Shown here piece by piece: positions 46,013 to 59,571 of a stretch of 64,000 bases of DNA (its first letter is position 1; each line of letters starts with the position of its first letter). The translations under genes and the position numbers were made by a program. The notes beneath the pieces were generated by a model. The model saw only the letters and a program-made list of their open reading frames with translations. It searched no databases and had not been told where the DNA came from. Source of the DNA: Cryptomeria japonica (Eukaryota > Streptophyta > Pinopsida > Cupressales > Cupressaceae); contig NC_081414.1 in the NCBI RefSeq assembly GCF_030272615.1, forward strand, positions 810,811,069 to 810,875,068, read 5' to 3'.

Positions 46013-47299
46013 TTTGATCGGTAATATGAGATTATATTAAATCATGAAAATATGAATTACATAATAAAAAAAGATTAATTTCAAACCACCCTACAAACTC
46101 ACCAAAACCACACTTCATGAACCAGGGATCAAAAAATACCACCCAACATAACCAACAAACCCACCACCCCAAACTTGAAATACAATTATCTGAGCTCAAA
46201 ATATCTCATTACAACAGTATCCATCAAGACGTGACCAACTAAATAAACTACAAACTACACCAAAGATTAAACATAAAGTTTTCAGACATAAATTTAAGAA
46301 AAAAAACATGATACAGAGCTGACTTAAACATAGGTACCCGAGATCAAAACCAAGACATTAACATCCCTTGTCTTCCTCTTCCTTGTCTACAAAACTCGAT
46401 GCTCCATCAGTCCTACTTCCTCCTACACCTATATTAGAGCTACTTCCACGTCCATGATTTGCACAAAGACCTTAAGAGTCTCCCAACCTCTCCTTGCTTC
46501 CACCCTACACTGCATCTTAGCTCCATCTTCTTTCCATCTAATAAAAGGAAAGAATCTACTCTGAATGTCTTGATGAAAATTCATATTTCCTTCACACACA
46601 TCGAATCCATCACCTGACACCGCCAACTCCATAAATTATTCCATCCCTAATAGGTATTTCTTAGGGACAATTTCCTCCATGACCTTTATGACAGGTACCA
46701 CCAAGCTCTCCAAATCCAAACCCCAAGCCATAATGAGGAATAAACCTCCTTTTTCATCCTATAATGGTGGCTTACTAATCCTAGATCCTCCCCTAAAATT
46801 AATTTTACACTCTAGATTAATCTCTCATCATCAAATAGAAACATTCCTCTCAGCCCCTTATCTATAACATGTCCAAGGAAAGGAAAGAATTGTTTCTTCA
46901 TTCTCATGGTGAAATTTGCCTCCATTTCACTCTACCTTTAGTGTCACCACCTTACTACAAAACCTTGCACAACTACGCTTCATTTCTTGAGAAGATGGAA
47001 AGGGCAATGATGAAGACAACTCAAAAAATCACAACAATAAAAAAAATCTCTCACCAAGTTAAATTATTTGTACAAACATCCCGCCGCCACTCTTTTTTGG
47101 TTATTAATCTTCAAATATAAACAAGTCGAGAAGATATATGTACTGTACTTGCCACTTAAGTTTCAAACCTTACAATTACATCCCACTCTGTCCTTCAACA
47201 ACACACCCCTAGTTTGAATTCTTACCTTTCACATACAACTCTAGTGAACAAGAAAGAAATCACCAACCTCAAGCAAAAGATTTGCTAATAAAATTTGTT

Positions 47300-50200
47300 A
47301 CCTAAGCTGGCCAACTAACATCCTCATCAGCACTACCACACCACTGAGTTGTGAATGGATCCAGATCACAAGCCACATTGGACAAAATATTTGCCACCCC
47401 ATTCCTTTCCCTCTTAATATGAGATATTTGAAACTCTTGAAAAAAATTTAACTTTGAGCAGATAATTGTGATGAATTTACTTATCTGCCCACTCATAGTA
47501 GATTCTTTCGAACAATAATTTTAGAATCACCTTCAAGATGTAATTATGGGACCTTTAAATTACAAACGAACTCTATCATAAGTAAATTTGTATGTGCCTC
47601 TGCCTCATTGTTAGTACCTTCTTGAAGTCATTGAGCTCCTTTCATTACAAATTTTCCTTCCACATCACAAGCCACACAACTAGCCCCTAAGATACTTGGG
47701 TTGCCTCTTGAGACCCCATCAAAATTCACTTTAACTCACCCTTGCTCTGGTTTACACCACATGCATTCTGAGACCCCTCTCTCAGCTGAATATATTCTAG
47801 ACTACCCCCATTGTGAACAATCCTGAATTTCAACAAAGGCCAATCCACCTAAATCAACTTATACGTCATACTAAAAGGAAATTTTGAGAAATTATGTCAC
47901 TTTGTCGATGTAGAAACCACTCCCGAGATTATCCTCTCAACTCTCACACATAACAACTCACTTGATTGCCCCTTCCCTTGAAAAATACACCTGTTTCTCT
48001 CCTTCCAAATATCCCAAACTACAATTGAAGGACATATAGTCCAAATACAAGAATAGAATGATTTCCTATTCTCACCAAACTAGCTCTTAAACAAATTGAT
48101 AATTTTCAATGGCATCGAAATTTGCCAAGATAAATTTTGTAACAAGAATTTCCACATGCTTTGAGTGACCTCATAGTTCAAAATAAAATGATCTAAAGAT
48201 TCTCTATTATATCTACACATTACACATTGAAAAGGGCCATGGAAACCCAGTCTACTAAACCTACCACCAGTTAAAATTCTCTCTTTCATAACCAAACATG
48301 CAAAAACACTAGCTTTCAAAAAATAATGAGAGTTCCAATAGAGCCTAGCTAGCTAATCCTTTGCAACCACTACCTCCTCAATTACCTTACAACGTATTTT
48401 AACTAAGTACATCCCTATCCTTGAGTCATACCATCTCACAACATCTTTTTTAGATGAAAGAATAGGTTTGTACTCCTTTATAATATCTTCGAAAAGGGCC
48501 ACTTGGGGAGAAGACAACAAAAATATTTTATTGTCATTCCATCTACATTCCTCTAATCCATTCCTTCTCGAAAACTCCATGTAATATTTAACTTTAGACC
48601 CCCAATGAGCCTCTGCTACTATCCTAATTGTGTCAAATCCATCGCATGAGGAAAGAGCTAGCCTTCCATCCGACGAGTCTTTCCAAAAGTCCAATTTCTC
48701 CCCATTCCTCAATCACCATGTGAGATGTTCTATAATCACCTTCCTGCATGAAATTAGTAAATTCCATATGGCTAAGCCTCTAGGAAGATCCCAAATAGTT
48801 AAAATCCTTTCCCTCTATTGAGAGTCCAAATATTTATGCTTTAGAATTTGAACCCATTTTTGTTTAGGCTTGAGATACATCTTCCATATGAGTTTCACCC
48901 CCATTGCTTCATTCAGAAGGCCCTAATTTATCAACCCCACACTTCCAACCTCTTTATGTTGACAAATTTTGTCCTACGCCACAAGAGGTATTTTATCGTG
49001 ATCACTTTTACTATTCAAAAAAAATTTCTCATACATTGATTTATGACATTGACCACTTTCTCTAGAATTTTCAAACACGTCATTGAATAAATAGGAATAT
49101 CAAAAAAAATCAATTTCAACATCACAAGTCTACCCGCTGAAGTAAGCCATTTACTCTTCCACCCTTTCAACTTATTTACACAATAGTCAACTAACTGATT
49201 CCATATCTCTACTCTATTAATACCCCCCAAAAGAGAAATGCCTAGAAATTTACTTGGCAATCTTCCCATTTTTACACCCAGGAGCCTAACAATATCCCTC
49301 TGTCTATCCAGTGAGTTGTTAAAGAAGAAAGTATCCAATTTAGCTTATTTTATTTGCTATCTAGAAGCTTCATAGAAAGAAACAAGGGTTTTCCTAATAA
49401 AATAAGCTTCCCTGGGAGAAGCATCCCCAAAGAGAATCATATCATCAGCAGATTGCTGATGCGTTGTGGGTTCCAAACCTACTGCAATGCTAATGTCCTT
49501 CCACTCACCATTATGCTAGAAATTCGAAATATGTCTCCCCAAGGCCTCAGCTAAAATTATAAAAAAGAGGAACAATGGATCTCCCTATTGTAGTTGTCTT
49601 GAAGATAAGAAAAAGCCTTGACGAATGCCATTAACAAGTATTAAGAACTAAGGTCCATCTATACAAACTTTCACCCAATTCAACCATTATTCTGCAAACC
49701 CAAAACACTTAATAGCTTGTAAAAAAAATATTTGTCCACCACGTCATACGCTTTCTTGATGTCCAACTTTATCAGCATTCGGTCCACTTTTTCTTTTCAC
49801 ATTGTGTCGATGACTTTGGGAGCAATGATGATACCATCCATAATGGACCTACCCGAGACAAAACCACTTTCCCCCTCAAAGATAATAGTCTTAAAAATTG
49901 GTTTCATTCTATTTATCATAACCTTGGAAATCACCTTATACAGGATATTACACCAAGAGATAGGAGGGAAATCACTATAGGTCTCTACTTTCTCAACTTT
50001 TGGAATCAGAATAATAAAAGTTCAGTTTAACTCTTTTGCAATACATGCCTATTTTATAGCTTCTTCCACCACCAACCAAGCTTCCTTCCCAACAACATCC
50101 CAAAATTGGTGATAAAATAAAGTAGGAAAGCCATCCAGACTTGGGGCTTTATCACCAGCCATAAAAAACACAACAAATCTCACCTCTTAAATAATGATTG

Positions 50201-51530
50201 GTTTACACAAAGATTTATTTTGATGATTAGTAATGGTCTTCAAAATATTAGAAAGTATTAGATTTTGTTGATGTTCATTGAGATCCTCATTCTTTGAAAG
50301 AAGTGCACCAAATAATTCCATCCCATCCTTGTTAATAGCTTCCGTAGTGTCCAAAATTAACTTTTCCCTACACTTGATTGAGGTGATTTTGTTCCAAGAT
50401 CTCCTAACTTTAACTGAGTTATGAAAAAAAATTGTGTTCTGATCCCCTTCTTTTATCCAACACTCCTTGGATTTCTATCTCCAATACACCTCCTCCCTAT
50501 CCAATATTTCATTATACTTTCTTTTTAACTTTTTCTCTCTAGCAAAGAATTCATTTGTCATGCATTGGTTCATAATGTTTTCCTATACTGTACTTAGGTC
50601 TATTTTGAGACCAAACTTATCAACAAAGATGTTTCCAAACTTGGTCATGTTCCATTCTTTCAATTTTTCCTTTAAAAATTGAAGCTTCTTAAAGAAACAA
50701 AAGGCCTATGATCCAATTTCCACCGGGGCCTCAAACCACCACTATTTCTTGAGATCCCTCAATTTTCCATTTTGTAACCACATCTTTCAAACTTAAAGGA
50801 GCATCTGATGGGTGCACAATCCAACAAAACAAGTAACTCAAATAGAAAATGACAAGAGGAAACTAAAGGTTTAGTAGAGGCCTAAAAAATTAATGGTAAA
50901 TAGTCTCCCATTTACCACTCAAAATAAAATTTGTCCAATTTCTCTATAATATGGCTCAAACCCCATCTCCTATTTGTCCATTAGAAAGTCTCACTATTAG
51001 TCTTTATCTCTCGCAACCCATTAGAAGAAACCAAGTTCTGAAAGTCCACTTGCAATTTACTAAAAGCAACTTTTCCCCCTATTTCATCAACCATCTCAAG
51101 GGTCGCATTAAAATCACCAACCAAAATGAAAAATTCATTAGATAAGTTTTGCAATATGAGGGATAATTGTTTCCATACTTTTGGTTGAAACCAGGCCTAA
51201 GCATGGCCATAGATATTCAAAACAAAAGTCTCAATTTATCCTGACAGAATGCACCTTACATAGTTACCATGATTGAGAACTCCCTACCTCCTTAACATTT
51301 AGAGAGGCTAGATTCCATAAGATCACGAGGCCCTTAATTCAGCCATTCACATACAAAAAAAATCTCAACCACATCCTCCAACTTTTAAGCAAATTTCCTA
51401 CCTCTTAGAAACTCATTTTTGTTTCCTATAAACAAACTAAATCAGGTTTCATTTGATCAAGCCCACACTTGATCAAATGCCTCTTTTCAGGGGTGTTAAA
51501 TCCCCTAAAATTCTAACTAATAAGCTTCAT
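47300..51530 (-). pseudogene. LINE C ORF2: endonuclease-RT-zinc-binding-RNase H, broken
   Basis: Minus-strand order: endonuclease start MKLIS.NFRGFNTPEKR (51530-51480; the Trp of the motif is a stop) and LNIYGHA near 51215; RT with SADDMILFGDA (49452-49420, the catalytic Asp pair), then RLPSKFLGISLLGGI and NKLKGWKSKWLTSAGRLVML (49338-49015); zinc-binding region ASVFACLVMKERILTGGRFS to CVMCRYNRESLDHFILNYEV (48319-48160); RNase H end ISHIKRERNGVANILSNVA (47430-47375). This is the standard plant L1 arrangement. Confidence 0.85.
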
Positions 51531-51599
51531 TTCACTTCAAGAAGGGTAGCTTCTTTCCCTACTATTAATTTAATTTAACCTTTAGCACTACACACTATG

Positions 51600-52900
51600 G
51601 TGAGTCAAACTTTGTTTGGTTCCCATCCCTTGGATTTCTTCTCTCCCAAACAAGCTTTCTGGACTTCTGACTCAGACTGATAAAAATTTTGAATATCGAC
51701 AATACCTTCTTCATTCATCAATCCCCATACATCCTCTTCATCATCCCAGGACATAATATTTGAGTCCTCATTAGCCTCATTCTCTTCATTCTCCAACCTC
51801 CCACCCTTATCTTCCACTCCCCCATTATCACACTGACTATTACCCCCATCGTCCCGATCCTTTTATTGAACTCTTGTATCAACTTCAAGGGATTTCATTG
51901 ATTTATCCACTTTATCTAAAGGTTCTTCCATTAAATGAGCCACCTTATCTTGGAAACTAGCCTGACCAACATCTTGAACCCTCAGCCCACCAATGGTAGG
52001 GTCTTGAAGATTCATCCTATTCTCCTCCGTACTCGAGTCCAGACCTTGCAAAAGCCATGACACATCACTCACAACCTTTTCCAACTGAGCCCTCAAATTC
52101 TCTTGCAAACCCTACATCAGAATATCTACCTCATTAGTTTCTATAGATTTTGCCTTAGGATCAATGAAATAAACATCCACCAGATTCACTTCTTTTTTAC
52201 ATTACTTGCATCTTTCCATGATCTCTTCGATTTACACTTGTTGCAAACAACATCATTCACTAGTGTTAATATCTATAGTGTTAGGTAGAGGGAAATGCAG
52301 CTTCTAACTAATACAAATGCATGCATACATGATGAAATCCTTCACTTCTATAGCTTCATCTGATTTGATGTAGAAGCCCAATTTGTTGTCAATAGTCATA
52401 AAAGTTTATTCATTCTAGTACCCCCATGATAGATTATACAGTGTAACTAAATCAAAACCTCCTCTAAATGGAACAGATTAAAATTATGCTCCCAATATTT
52501 GATAAACAAACCCTTTCCTCCCATAAAAAAAAAGGGCCATTATTAAAAACCTAGTTTTTATTTTCATCTCTTCGCAATGACAAGGAAAAATTCATTAGGA
52601 ATTGATTTGATCTCAACTTTAAATGATTATTTCTCTGCACACCAAACTTTAACTCAGCTACATGTAGGCTAATCTCCCACCTATTTAATAAAAAATCCCC
52701 TTGACCTTAGAAAAAAAACTGAATCATTCCAACTTTTATTATGAAGAAAAAATGATAACTACTTAGCTTCTGGTGGAGGTTGCTTTACCTTTCCTGGTTC
52801 ACCAACTCTTGGGATCTTTTTCGGTCTCCATTCCTTATCCCGAAATCTCTTTCGGTTAGATTTCGGCCCATCTAGGATGCCATTGTTATCCTTCAATACC
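51600..52900 (-). pseudogene. LINE C ORF1 region, broken
   Basis: Two same-strand stretches are open: 52108-51863 (coil-like: ENLRAQLEKVVSDVSWLLQG) and 51817-51605 (acidic: ENEENEANEDSNIMSWDDEE). Upstream, near 52250-52230, VCNKCKSKRSW recalls the start of a CCHC zinc knuckle but lacks the rest. The position before the endonuclease and the acidic C-terminal part fit plant LINE ORF1. The DUF4283 domain was not clearly seen. Confidence 0.55.
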
Positions 52901-52956
52901 ACTGAGGAATCATTTCTCCTCTGCCATGAACCCCAACTCTTGCCAAAATCTTAATT

Positions 52957-53342
52957 ATCTCCATTTTAGAAGAAAAATATGATAAATTAATAAATATAAT
53001 TTATTAATTTATTATTCATATTTATGAATTAGGTAATTAAATAAATGAATTTATTTAATTAATAGGACAAGAGGATAAATAACAAAATATTGAATTTATT
53101 TACTTCAATTTTTAAAAGAAGGGTTAGGAGGAAAGGGGGTTTAATCAATTAAATAATTAATTAAACTTAATAGGAAAACAACTCAAATTAATGTCGGAGA
53201 CCTTAATTTCATCAAATTAGATCAAATTGAGTCAAATTGGGTGAAATTGAGAAGAATTGGGAAAGGATTGATGAATAGTGAAGACTACATGCATGATGAA
53301 TTAAAAGTAGGAGAAGTAGGTGTTCACTATTTCTTTTTGTGA
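52957..53342. repeat. LTR-like insertion in LINE B, right part
   Basis: This continues the element starting at 45187. Bases 52957-52967 are the right copy of the LINE C target duplication. AT-palindrome sequence follows (AATAAATATAATTTATTAAT near 52985), and it ends GTGTTCA at about 53335-53342, where LINE B coding resumes. Confidence 0.5.
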
Positions 53343-55910
53343 AAATTACTTGCACAATTAGGTTTTAGAAATGAATAGATCGCTTGGCTAATGATTTTCA
53401 TCATGTCATCTTCTTTTATTTTTCTCATCAATAGTGACACCCCTGAATGTTTTGGAGCTTCCAAAGGCCTTCAACAAGGTCATCCCTCTCTCCCTACTTG
53501 TTTATCTTAATGTCCCAGAAGGACTACAAAGATTTATAAAGTCTCATGTAAGGAAAATATTGATTCAAGCTTGGCATTGGGGTAATGGTCTTCCTTCTTA
53601 TTCTCATCCTCAGTTTGTTCATGACATGACTTTCATGGGTGTTGTTAGAATCATGGAGGCATCTAACCTTGGAAAGACTCTAGATATTTATTTTTCTACT
53701 TGATGGAAAAAATTAATGAAGATAAATATTTTATCTTTTTCTTTAATATCCCTCTTCTCATTCAAGCTAGGATTGCTAGGATTTTGAGGTTTTAAATTGG
53801 CACTCTTTCATTTGTTTATCTTGGAGTTCCCTTTTCAGCAAGATCCTTTCCTAGTGGGGTTTTCCATACTATTTTGGATATGCTTCATAGAAAGGTAATT
53901 CAATGGACTGATATATGGCTAAACAACTAGGAGAATGACACTCTTAAAGTTTCTGGTTCAGGAACTTCCTATGTATAGAAGTTTTGTGTAGACTGCTCCA
54001 AGTTTTGTAAAGGAATTTGATGCCCTCTCCTAGAAATTTTCATGGACAGGTAATCTTCTTTCTTTAAAGTAGAGTTTGGCTATGTGGGATACAATTTGTA
54101 GGTCTCTACAAGATGGTGGTCTTTGTTTACATCAAGTAGACATGAATTGGGGAAAAAAAATTAGAGGTGGTCTATCATCCAAGATCAAGATTGGACCAAA
54201 ATACTTAATGTAAATTATTTAGGGGGAGTGGATAGTAGGGATGTTCCCTAGTTCAATATGGTAAGGGTTCTATGATCTAAAAAACTCTAAGGAGGGGAGT
54301 GAAGCTGGTTAAGTAAGGTCTTTTTTGGATATGTAATAAAGTTGTTGAAGCTTTGTTCTAGCATGATTCTTGGGATGGGATAACACTAATTATACTACAA
54401 TTTCCATAGTTGTAGTCTCTATGTTATAACTTTCCTAAAGAAAATTTGATTAGAGTTGAGGATTTCAAGGCTACCCTAAATTTAGAGAAAGTGCAAGTAG
54501 TTAGATAGAAAAAATTACTTGAGCGATCTCCTATAGGATCAATGGAAGCTCATGAGGAGCTTTCTTGCATTTTGGCAAGAAGAATGTGTAACTCCCTAAA
54601 ATGATATCATGTTCGATCTTGGTGTCTAGATTCATAGGGGAAGTTTTTGATGGCTTTAAGGTACATGGAGTTAGATAGGTTGACATATGGAAAGATGAAT
54701 GTCCCTTGATTGAAGTGGGTGTGGAATAGGTTTTCTTGGCCTAAGCGTTATTTATCTTGTGGTTTTTTGTGCAAAATAGATGTCTTAATTGGGATAATCT
54801 TCAAGAAAAGGGTTTCAAGGACCTTTTTCTTGTATTTTGTGTAATAAATATGAGGATAATTCTTCACATGTTCTCTTTTAGTGTTATTTTAGGAAAAAAC
54901 TTGGCATTTTCAGTGGAGAGATTAAAAGCATACTTGCATTCATGCTAATTCTCTAATTGAATTCTTTAATAGTCTCAAAAGGCCTCTAGGTAAGAGTTAT
55001 TATGTGTCTTAGGATATTGGTACGTCATTTATTAGGTGAAAATCATGGCTAGAAAGAAACCACAAGACTTTTCAAGAAACTAAGGTGTTGGTGTAGTAAG
55101 TGTGGTAGAGAATTATTAATGTGATTGAGGAAACCTTGATGGCTAAGTGTGACCTTTCTATTGAGATGGATTTTGATCACATGGTTGTTATTTGAAATTT
55201 GAATATCATTGGTGGAAACCCATTTTAGGTGGAATCGACATGGTAGGTGTTGACATGCTATGAAGAAGGTCTAGCAGGATGGCAAGTGGTGTCCTCCTCG
55301 TAGGGAGTCCTAAAGATTAATATTGATTGTTCTTCTAGGGGAAATCTTGGGCATGAAAGGAGTGGTGCTATTGGTAGGGATAGTCTACAAAATGTGGATT
55401 TTCTCTTTTTTGTTTATAAAGCACTAATAATTTTATAGAGAATTAGACCATTTTTTTCTGCACTTGAAAGAGGGTGTGCACTCGGATAGTGAAAGATTAT
55501 TTGTGAATAAAACTCTCAATTTGTTATGGATATGCCGAATAAGTAGAGGTTGCAGGATGTTGATTGGCATTTGGCTGTGGTGGTCACATAGATTCTTAGT
55601 CTGAGAGATTCTTTGTAGTTAGTTTCATTTTGTTATGTTTCTTGTGAGTACAATGAAGAATTTGACTATTTGGCTAAATGGACTTTTGAGCATCTTGATG
55701 GTTGGAATGTTGGGGATGGGGAAAACTTACCCATAGATTATGCTAAAATATTTGATAAGATTGTAATGGAAGATATGATTGGTTAGTTGTGGCCCTTTTT
55801 GGGTCACCTTTTGGTTGGTGTTTCTTGTTCTACTTTCTCTATTGGGCTGGATAACCTTTTGTTATGTATTTCTCTTTCTAATTCAATAAATTGTTAGGTC
55901 CATTTTTCCA
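53343..55910 (+). mobile_element. LINE B, 3' part (rest of RT, zinc-binding, RNase H, 3' end)
   Basis: RT resumes with LLAQLGFRNE (53347). GASKGLQQGHPSLPTCLFIL-like coding follows, split across frames at 53450-53510 (the usual RGLRQGDPLSPYLF motif), then LPSYSHPQFVHDMTFMG (53590, the second catalytic site in altered form). RNase H-like coding begins at about 55310 (KINIDCSSRGNLGHERSGAI) and ends with VSCEYNEEFDYLAKWTFEHL (55638). The 3' end is AT-rich with AATAAATTG at about 55886. It is heavily broken by stops. No poly(A) longer than a few bases remains. Confidence 0.75.
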
Positions 55911-57300
55911 AAACAAAATAATTCCAAAGAAAGATATGAGAGAATTGTATGAGAGTGTTATAATAAGTTGTGTGCAATCTTCAGATTGCAAGAGAGCCAA
56001 GAGAAAGAGCATTGTCAAAATCAATGTTATATTTCAAAAATATTTACATGAAAAAATGGACTAACAAACTATTTTCACCAACATGTAAAGTTGAAAAGTG
56101 AAAGAAAAAAACAGTCCTTAAAAATTGCCTTTAAATGACAAATTATCACAAGATGCTAGTGTTATATGTGAACATTTATGCATGCACAAATGTCCAAAAA
56201 AATTATTCTTAAAAAATACGAGACGAGAAAAATATAGGGCTAATGGAAAAGTTCAACATGATAATCTACACTTCTATATATCAATGGTTAATATTTTTTT
56301 GAAGAACATGGAAAACTTTTGATTATGCAAAGTAATTTCCTATGTGTTTGGGTATGTCTTTGGATTAGTTTGTCCTTCAATGATACTCACATCAATTCAC
56401 CTCATGTAATTAATTTATCTCCTATCCAACTTCAATTACTAAACTTTTGAATTTTCTCATGGAAATAATCGTGGCCACTCTTATAGTAATGGTCATTTCT
56501 CACCACTATTAGCCCAATGTGGGGAGTGAAAGCTGCTGTCATGAAATCACATTAAACTATGAATATTTACATTAGGAATATGCAATCATAAATAGATCTA
56601 CCATCACAATGTGTTTTTTCACCCCCCTAACATGTGCAGTCACTTCATGTTGAAATATGAATAGACGACTCCAAATATACTAGATGAACACATACATTGA
56701 TTATTTCTTTACCACCACTACTTAACATGTTAACTAAAAATGAATTGAAAATAATATTCCAATAATGTAATTATTATATATATAATTATTTAACCATAAA
56801 TACCAATCAACCTCTTTTTATTGTAAACCATTAAAAAAACTTTCCCATAAACTTCTATACTTGATATTAAATGTGTTTCCAATCTAAAATATATATTTAA
56901 ATTATTTTCACTAACTTTGTAATAATATTATTATGACATAAGACTATTAGAACTAATAAAGCTGTCTTCTCCATCCATATCAAAGTGACAAAGAGGCCCC
57001 ACAACTTCCATCATCACTTAGATGACAATTATATTTAAATTCAAATGCCAGTTATTATTGCATAATAGACTCCATTCTTTAAAGTGTCAATCAGAGGTCT
57101 ACGTCTACGGTATACCCCATGTATCGTGCCAGCTATCTAGGGTCAAACTAAACGTGGATTCTAAATGCAGAAGAGCTTATCAAAATCATTAAAAAATACC
57201 ATTTAAATAGGAGGTTTTATTCTCAAATGAATTTTATCGTTGAACATTATATTAATAATATAAAATAATATAATATTAAAAAAGTTATATGGTAGAAAGG
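55911..57300. other. Unassigned AT-rich interval
   Basis: No recognised domain. A 65-codon open stretch (56125-56322) is basic and shows no homology I can name. No RNA gene or repeat structure was recognised. Confidence 0.3.
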
Positions 57301-58339
57301 TATATTTACAAAGTTTAACTGCCTGAATTGTGTGGTGCATACAATAGACAGGGAGCCATTATCTGTTGCTGGCAAAAAGAAGTTGTCCAAAGATAAAGAT
57401 GAAAGGGTCTGGTTGGCTAAGATTCGAGGAGAAGCTTGAAAAATTTGGAGGCTATAGAGGAGGAAATTAAGGTTCTCAGTGGGAAGGTGGATCAGAGGCA
57501 AGGTCAATCAGAGGGAAGAAAGAAAGAAGACGGAAAGGGTCATCGCGAAACTCCAAGATAACTAGGTGAATCTCTAAAGGAAGATGGATGAGGAATTGTC
57601 TTCTACCTTTCAAGGGTTAAAGTTATTCTAGAGTCCCCTGGTATCTCTTTGGGCAAAGTTTCAAACAAAAAGTTGTTGTTCTCTGCTTAGTTAAGATTAG
57701 ATGATTGAAAAATCTCTCATCAGGTAAACTATTGGTTTGTGTCTTCGGTGGGTACGTTGGCTCTCTTTTTTTGGTATTTTCAATTTTTGGTTTATTTTTT
57801 TGGTCTTTGTAGTGTCTGATCATCAGCAAGATTTGCTACTTTGTTTCAACTAGGTCTTAGTTGGGTTCTCAGCCCTTGTGATTCCTCTGACTTTTGTGCT
57901 TTGTGTTGGTCTCTTACCTTTCATTGTTGTCCTCAATGTTGGCATGTGGTGATTAAGATGATAGGTTGGATCTTTGTCTCCTTGGTCTATGTGCAACTCT
58001 TTACGTAGTCACTACTTGCCTATGGGGATACTTGGTTGTAACACTTGGCAATTATGACTTACGTTTTTGTAGTGGTTGAGTTATCCCACTTAGTAGATGG
58101 TTTTCATGTGAGCTACTTGATAAATAGCATATCTTTTGGCACATGGGCAGTTTTTACCTTGGTTAATATCTTTTCACTGGGCACTTGATATTTTCCGGAC
58201 TTGAAATATCTTTGTTATTTACTTTGGGGCTTGTATGACATACTCTAGCTTTCTTTCAAAACCATCTTCGAACCCTAGCCACCATGTATGTTTTGCAGCT
58301 TGTACTAGATAGTTGCTTCATTGTTGTGGTTTGTTTTGT
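57301..58339 (+). other. Eroded coding-like interval, unidentified
   Basis: Near 57425-57540 a charged coil-like stretch is readable on plus (LKNLEAIEEEIKVLSGKVDQ), followed by mainly hydrophobic coding-like sequence to about 58330 with frequent stops. The pairing of a coil and a hydrophobic part recalls the LINE-like element at 23161. No domain can be named. Confidence 0.25.
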
Positions 58340-59571
58340 TTGACACATTGTCATGAACAGGAAAGTGATCAACGAGCAGAAGTTGGTTTGGTTTGTTTCA
58401 TCATCATGCACAGAAAGTGGACTTCAACCAAAAGATGTTTACGCTCCTTACAGGTTTTTTAGTTTCTTCTATTTGAATTTTTGCCGGCATTGTCAGCTAC
58501 TCTTTCACTTTTAAAAGCAAAACCAAGATTCCGATTAATGTTAAATCAAAGGGTTTTTGACAGTTGGTTAAGAAGTTAGTTTCATAACAGCTCTTCAGTT
58601 ATGAGTATTTCATTTTCAAACAAAGACATTTTTTCTTGTTCATATGTTAGAAAAGATGCTCATATATATATTTTAAAAAATGAAAGAAGTTGAGAAGTGT
58701 GTGAATAAGGAAAAGTCTTTGAAATGTTTCTCAGTTTCTCTATCTTAGTATTTTTGTGTCGAATATTGAAAACAAAGAAAGAGGGTTTTTTGTAAAAAGT
58801 TTTAAAGAAGTGCTTTTGTGATTCTGCACTATAATGTTAAACAGTTTTGATCAATAGTGTATTGTTCAATTAGCTTTCATACAATTGTTCCTGTAAGTTG
58901 TCATCAACCATGATTTTGGAAATGCAGATACATTGTAGTTGTAGGGTCAGTGTTGAGAGCAAATTCTCAGAGGTTCTTAAGACTGTAAGATGTTTAATTC
59001 AAACTCCATCAAAACACTTTGTCATTAAATTTTTTTTTGAACTGTGGTTGACATTCTTAGGAGGCATTGAGCAAAGATTCCACCATTGTGATAAGTTGAA
59101 GTTTTGAGATGGAGTAAAGATGACAAGTTACGAGTGGTTTTTTATACCCCATGAGGGTTTTTGCACTCGTGAAATTCATTTTTTGTGTAATGTTTCTGTG
59201 AATTTTTGTCACCTTCCATGTTCATTCATTTGGTCAGGCTCTGATACACAATGTCATTCATTTATATACAAATTAATTTCCATAAAAATCTCAAGTGATA
59301 ATTGCAATGTGAATATTTTTTGGTTCATCTGTTAGTTGCAGTAAAAGATGTGTCACATAGAGCATATGCAGATGTTTAGTTAATGTATTTTGATCTTTCT
59401 TCTTTAATCTTGAAAGGATTGAATATATTTGATTAGCAGTTCTTTGTTTCTAATCTAATGCAAACTTTTATTGTGTTAGAAAAATCTTAAAGGTTATATC
59501 AAGTTTAGATTTTGAAATTTATCACACCTTGATTCACCGCCCCCCCTCTCATAGTGAAACCACTTCCAACA
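58340..59571 (+). repeat. 5' LTR of copia fossil 2 (start approximate)
   Basis: Ends ACTTCCAACA at 59571, immediately before AGTGGTATCAGAGC, the initiator-Met primer binding site (TGGTATCAGAGC at 59574-59585). The C-run CCGCCCCCCCTCTCATAGTG just upstream of the end is common in plant copia LTRs. The start is not fixed and could lie as late as about 58645 (TGTTAG). Confidence 0.55.

Larger units (their letters stand above)
46013..52956 (-). mobile_element. LINE C, near full-length L1-type element, minus strand
   Basis: The insertion is bounded by an 11-bp target duplication ATCTCCATTTT (46002-46012 and 52957-52967). Its 3' end is at the left: on minus it reads CTCATATTACCGATCAAAAA, a typical plant LINE terminus. 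On minus, ORF1-like coding lies at about 52960-51600 and ORF2 at 51530-47300. At about 6.9 kb it is close to full length. It is inactive, with stops and frame changes throughout ORF2. It is younger than the LTR-like element it sits in. Confidence 0.88.
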
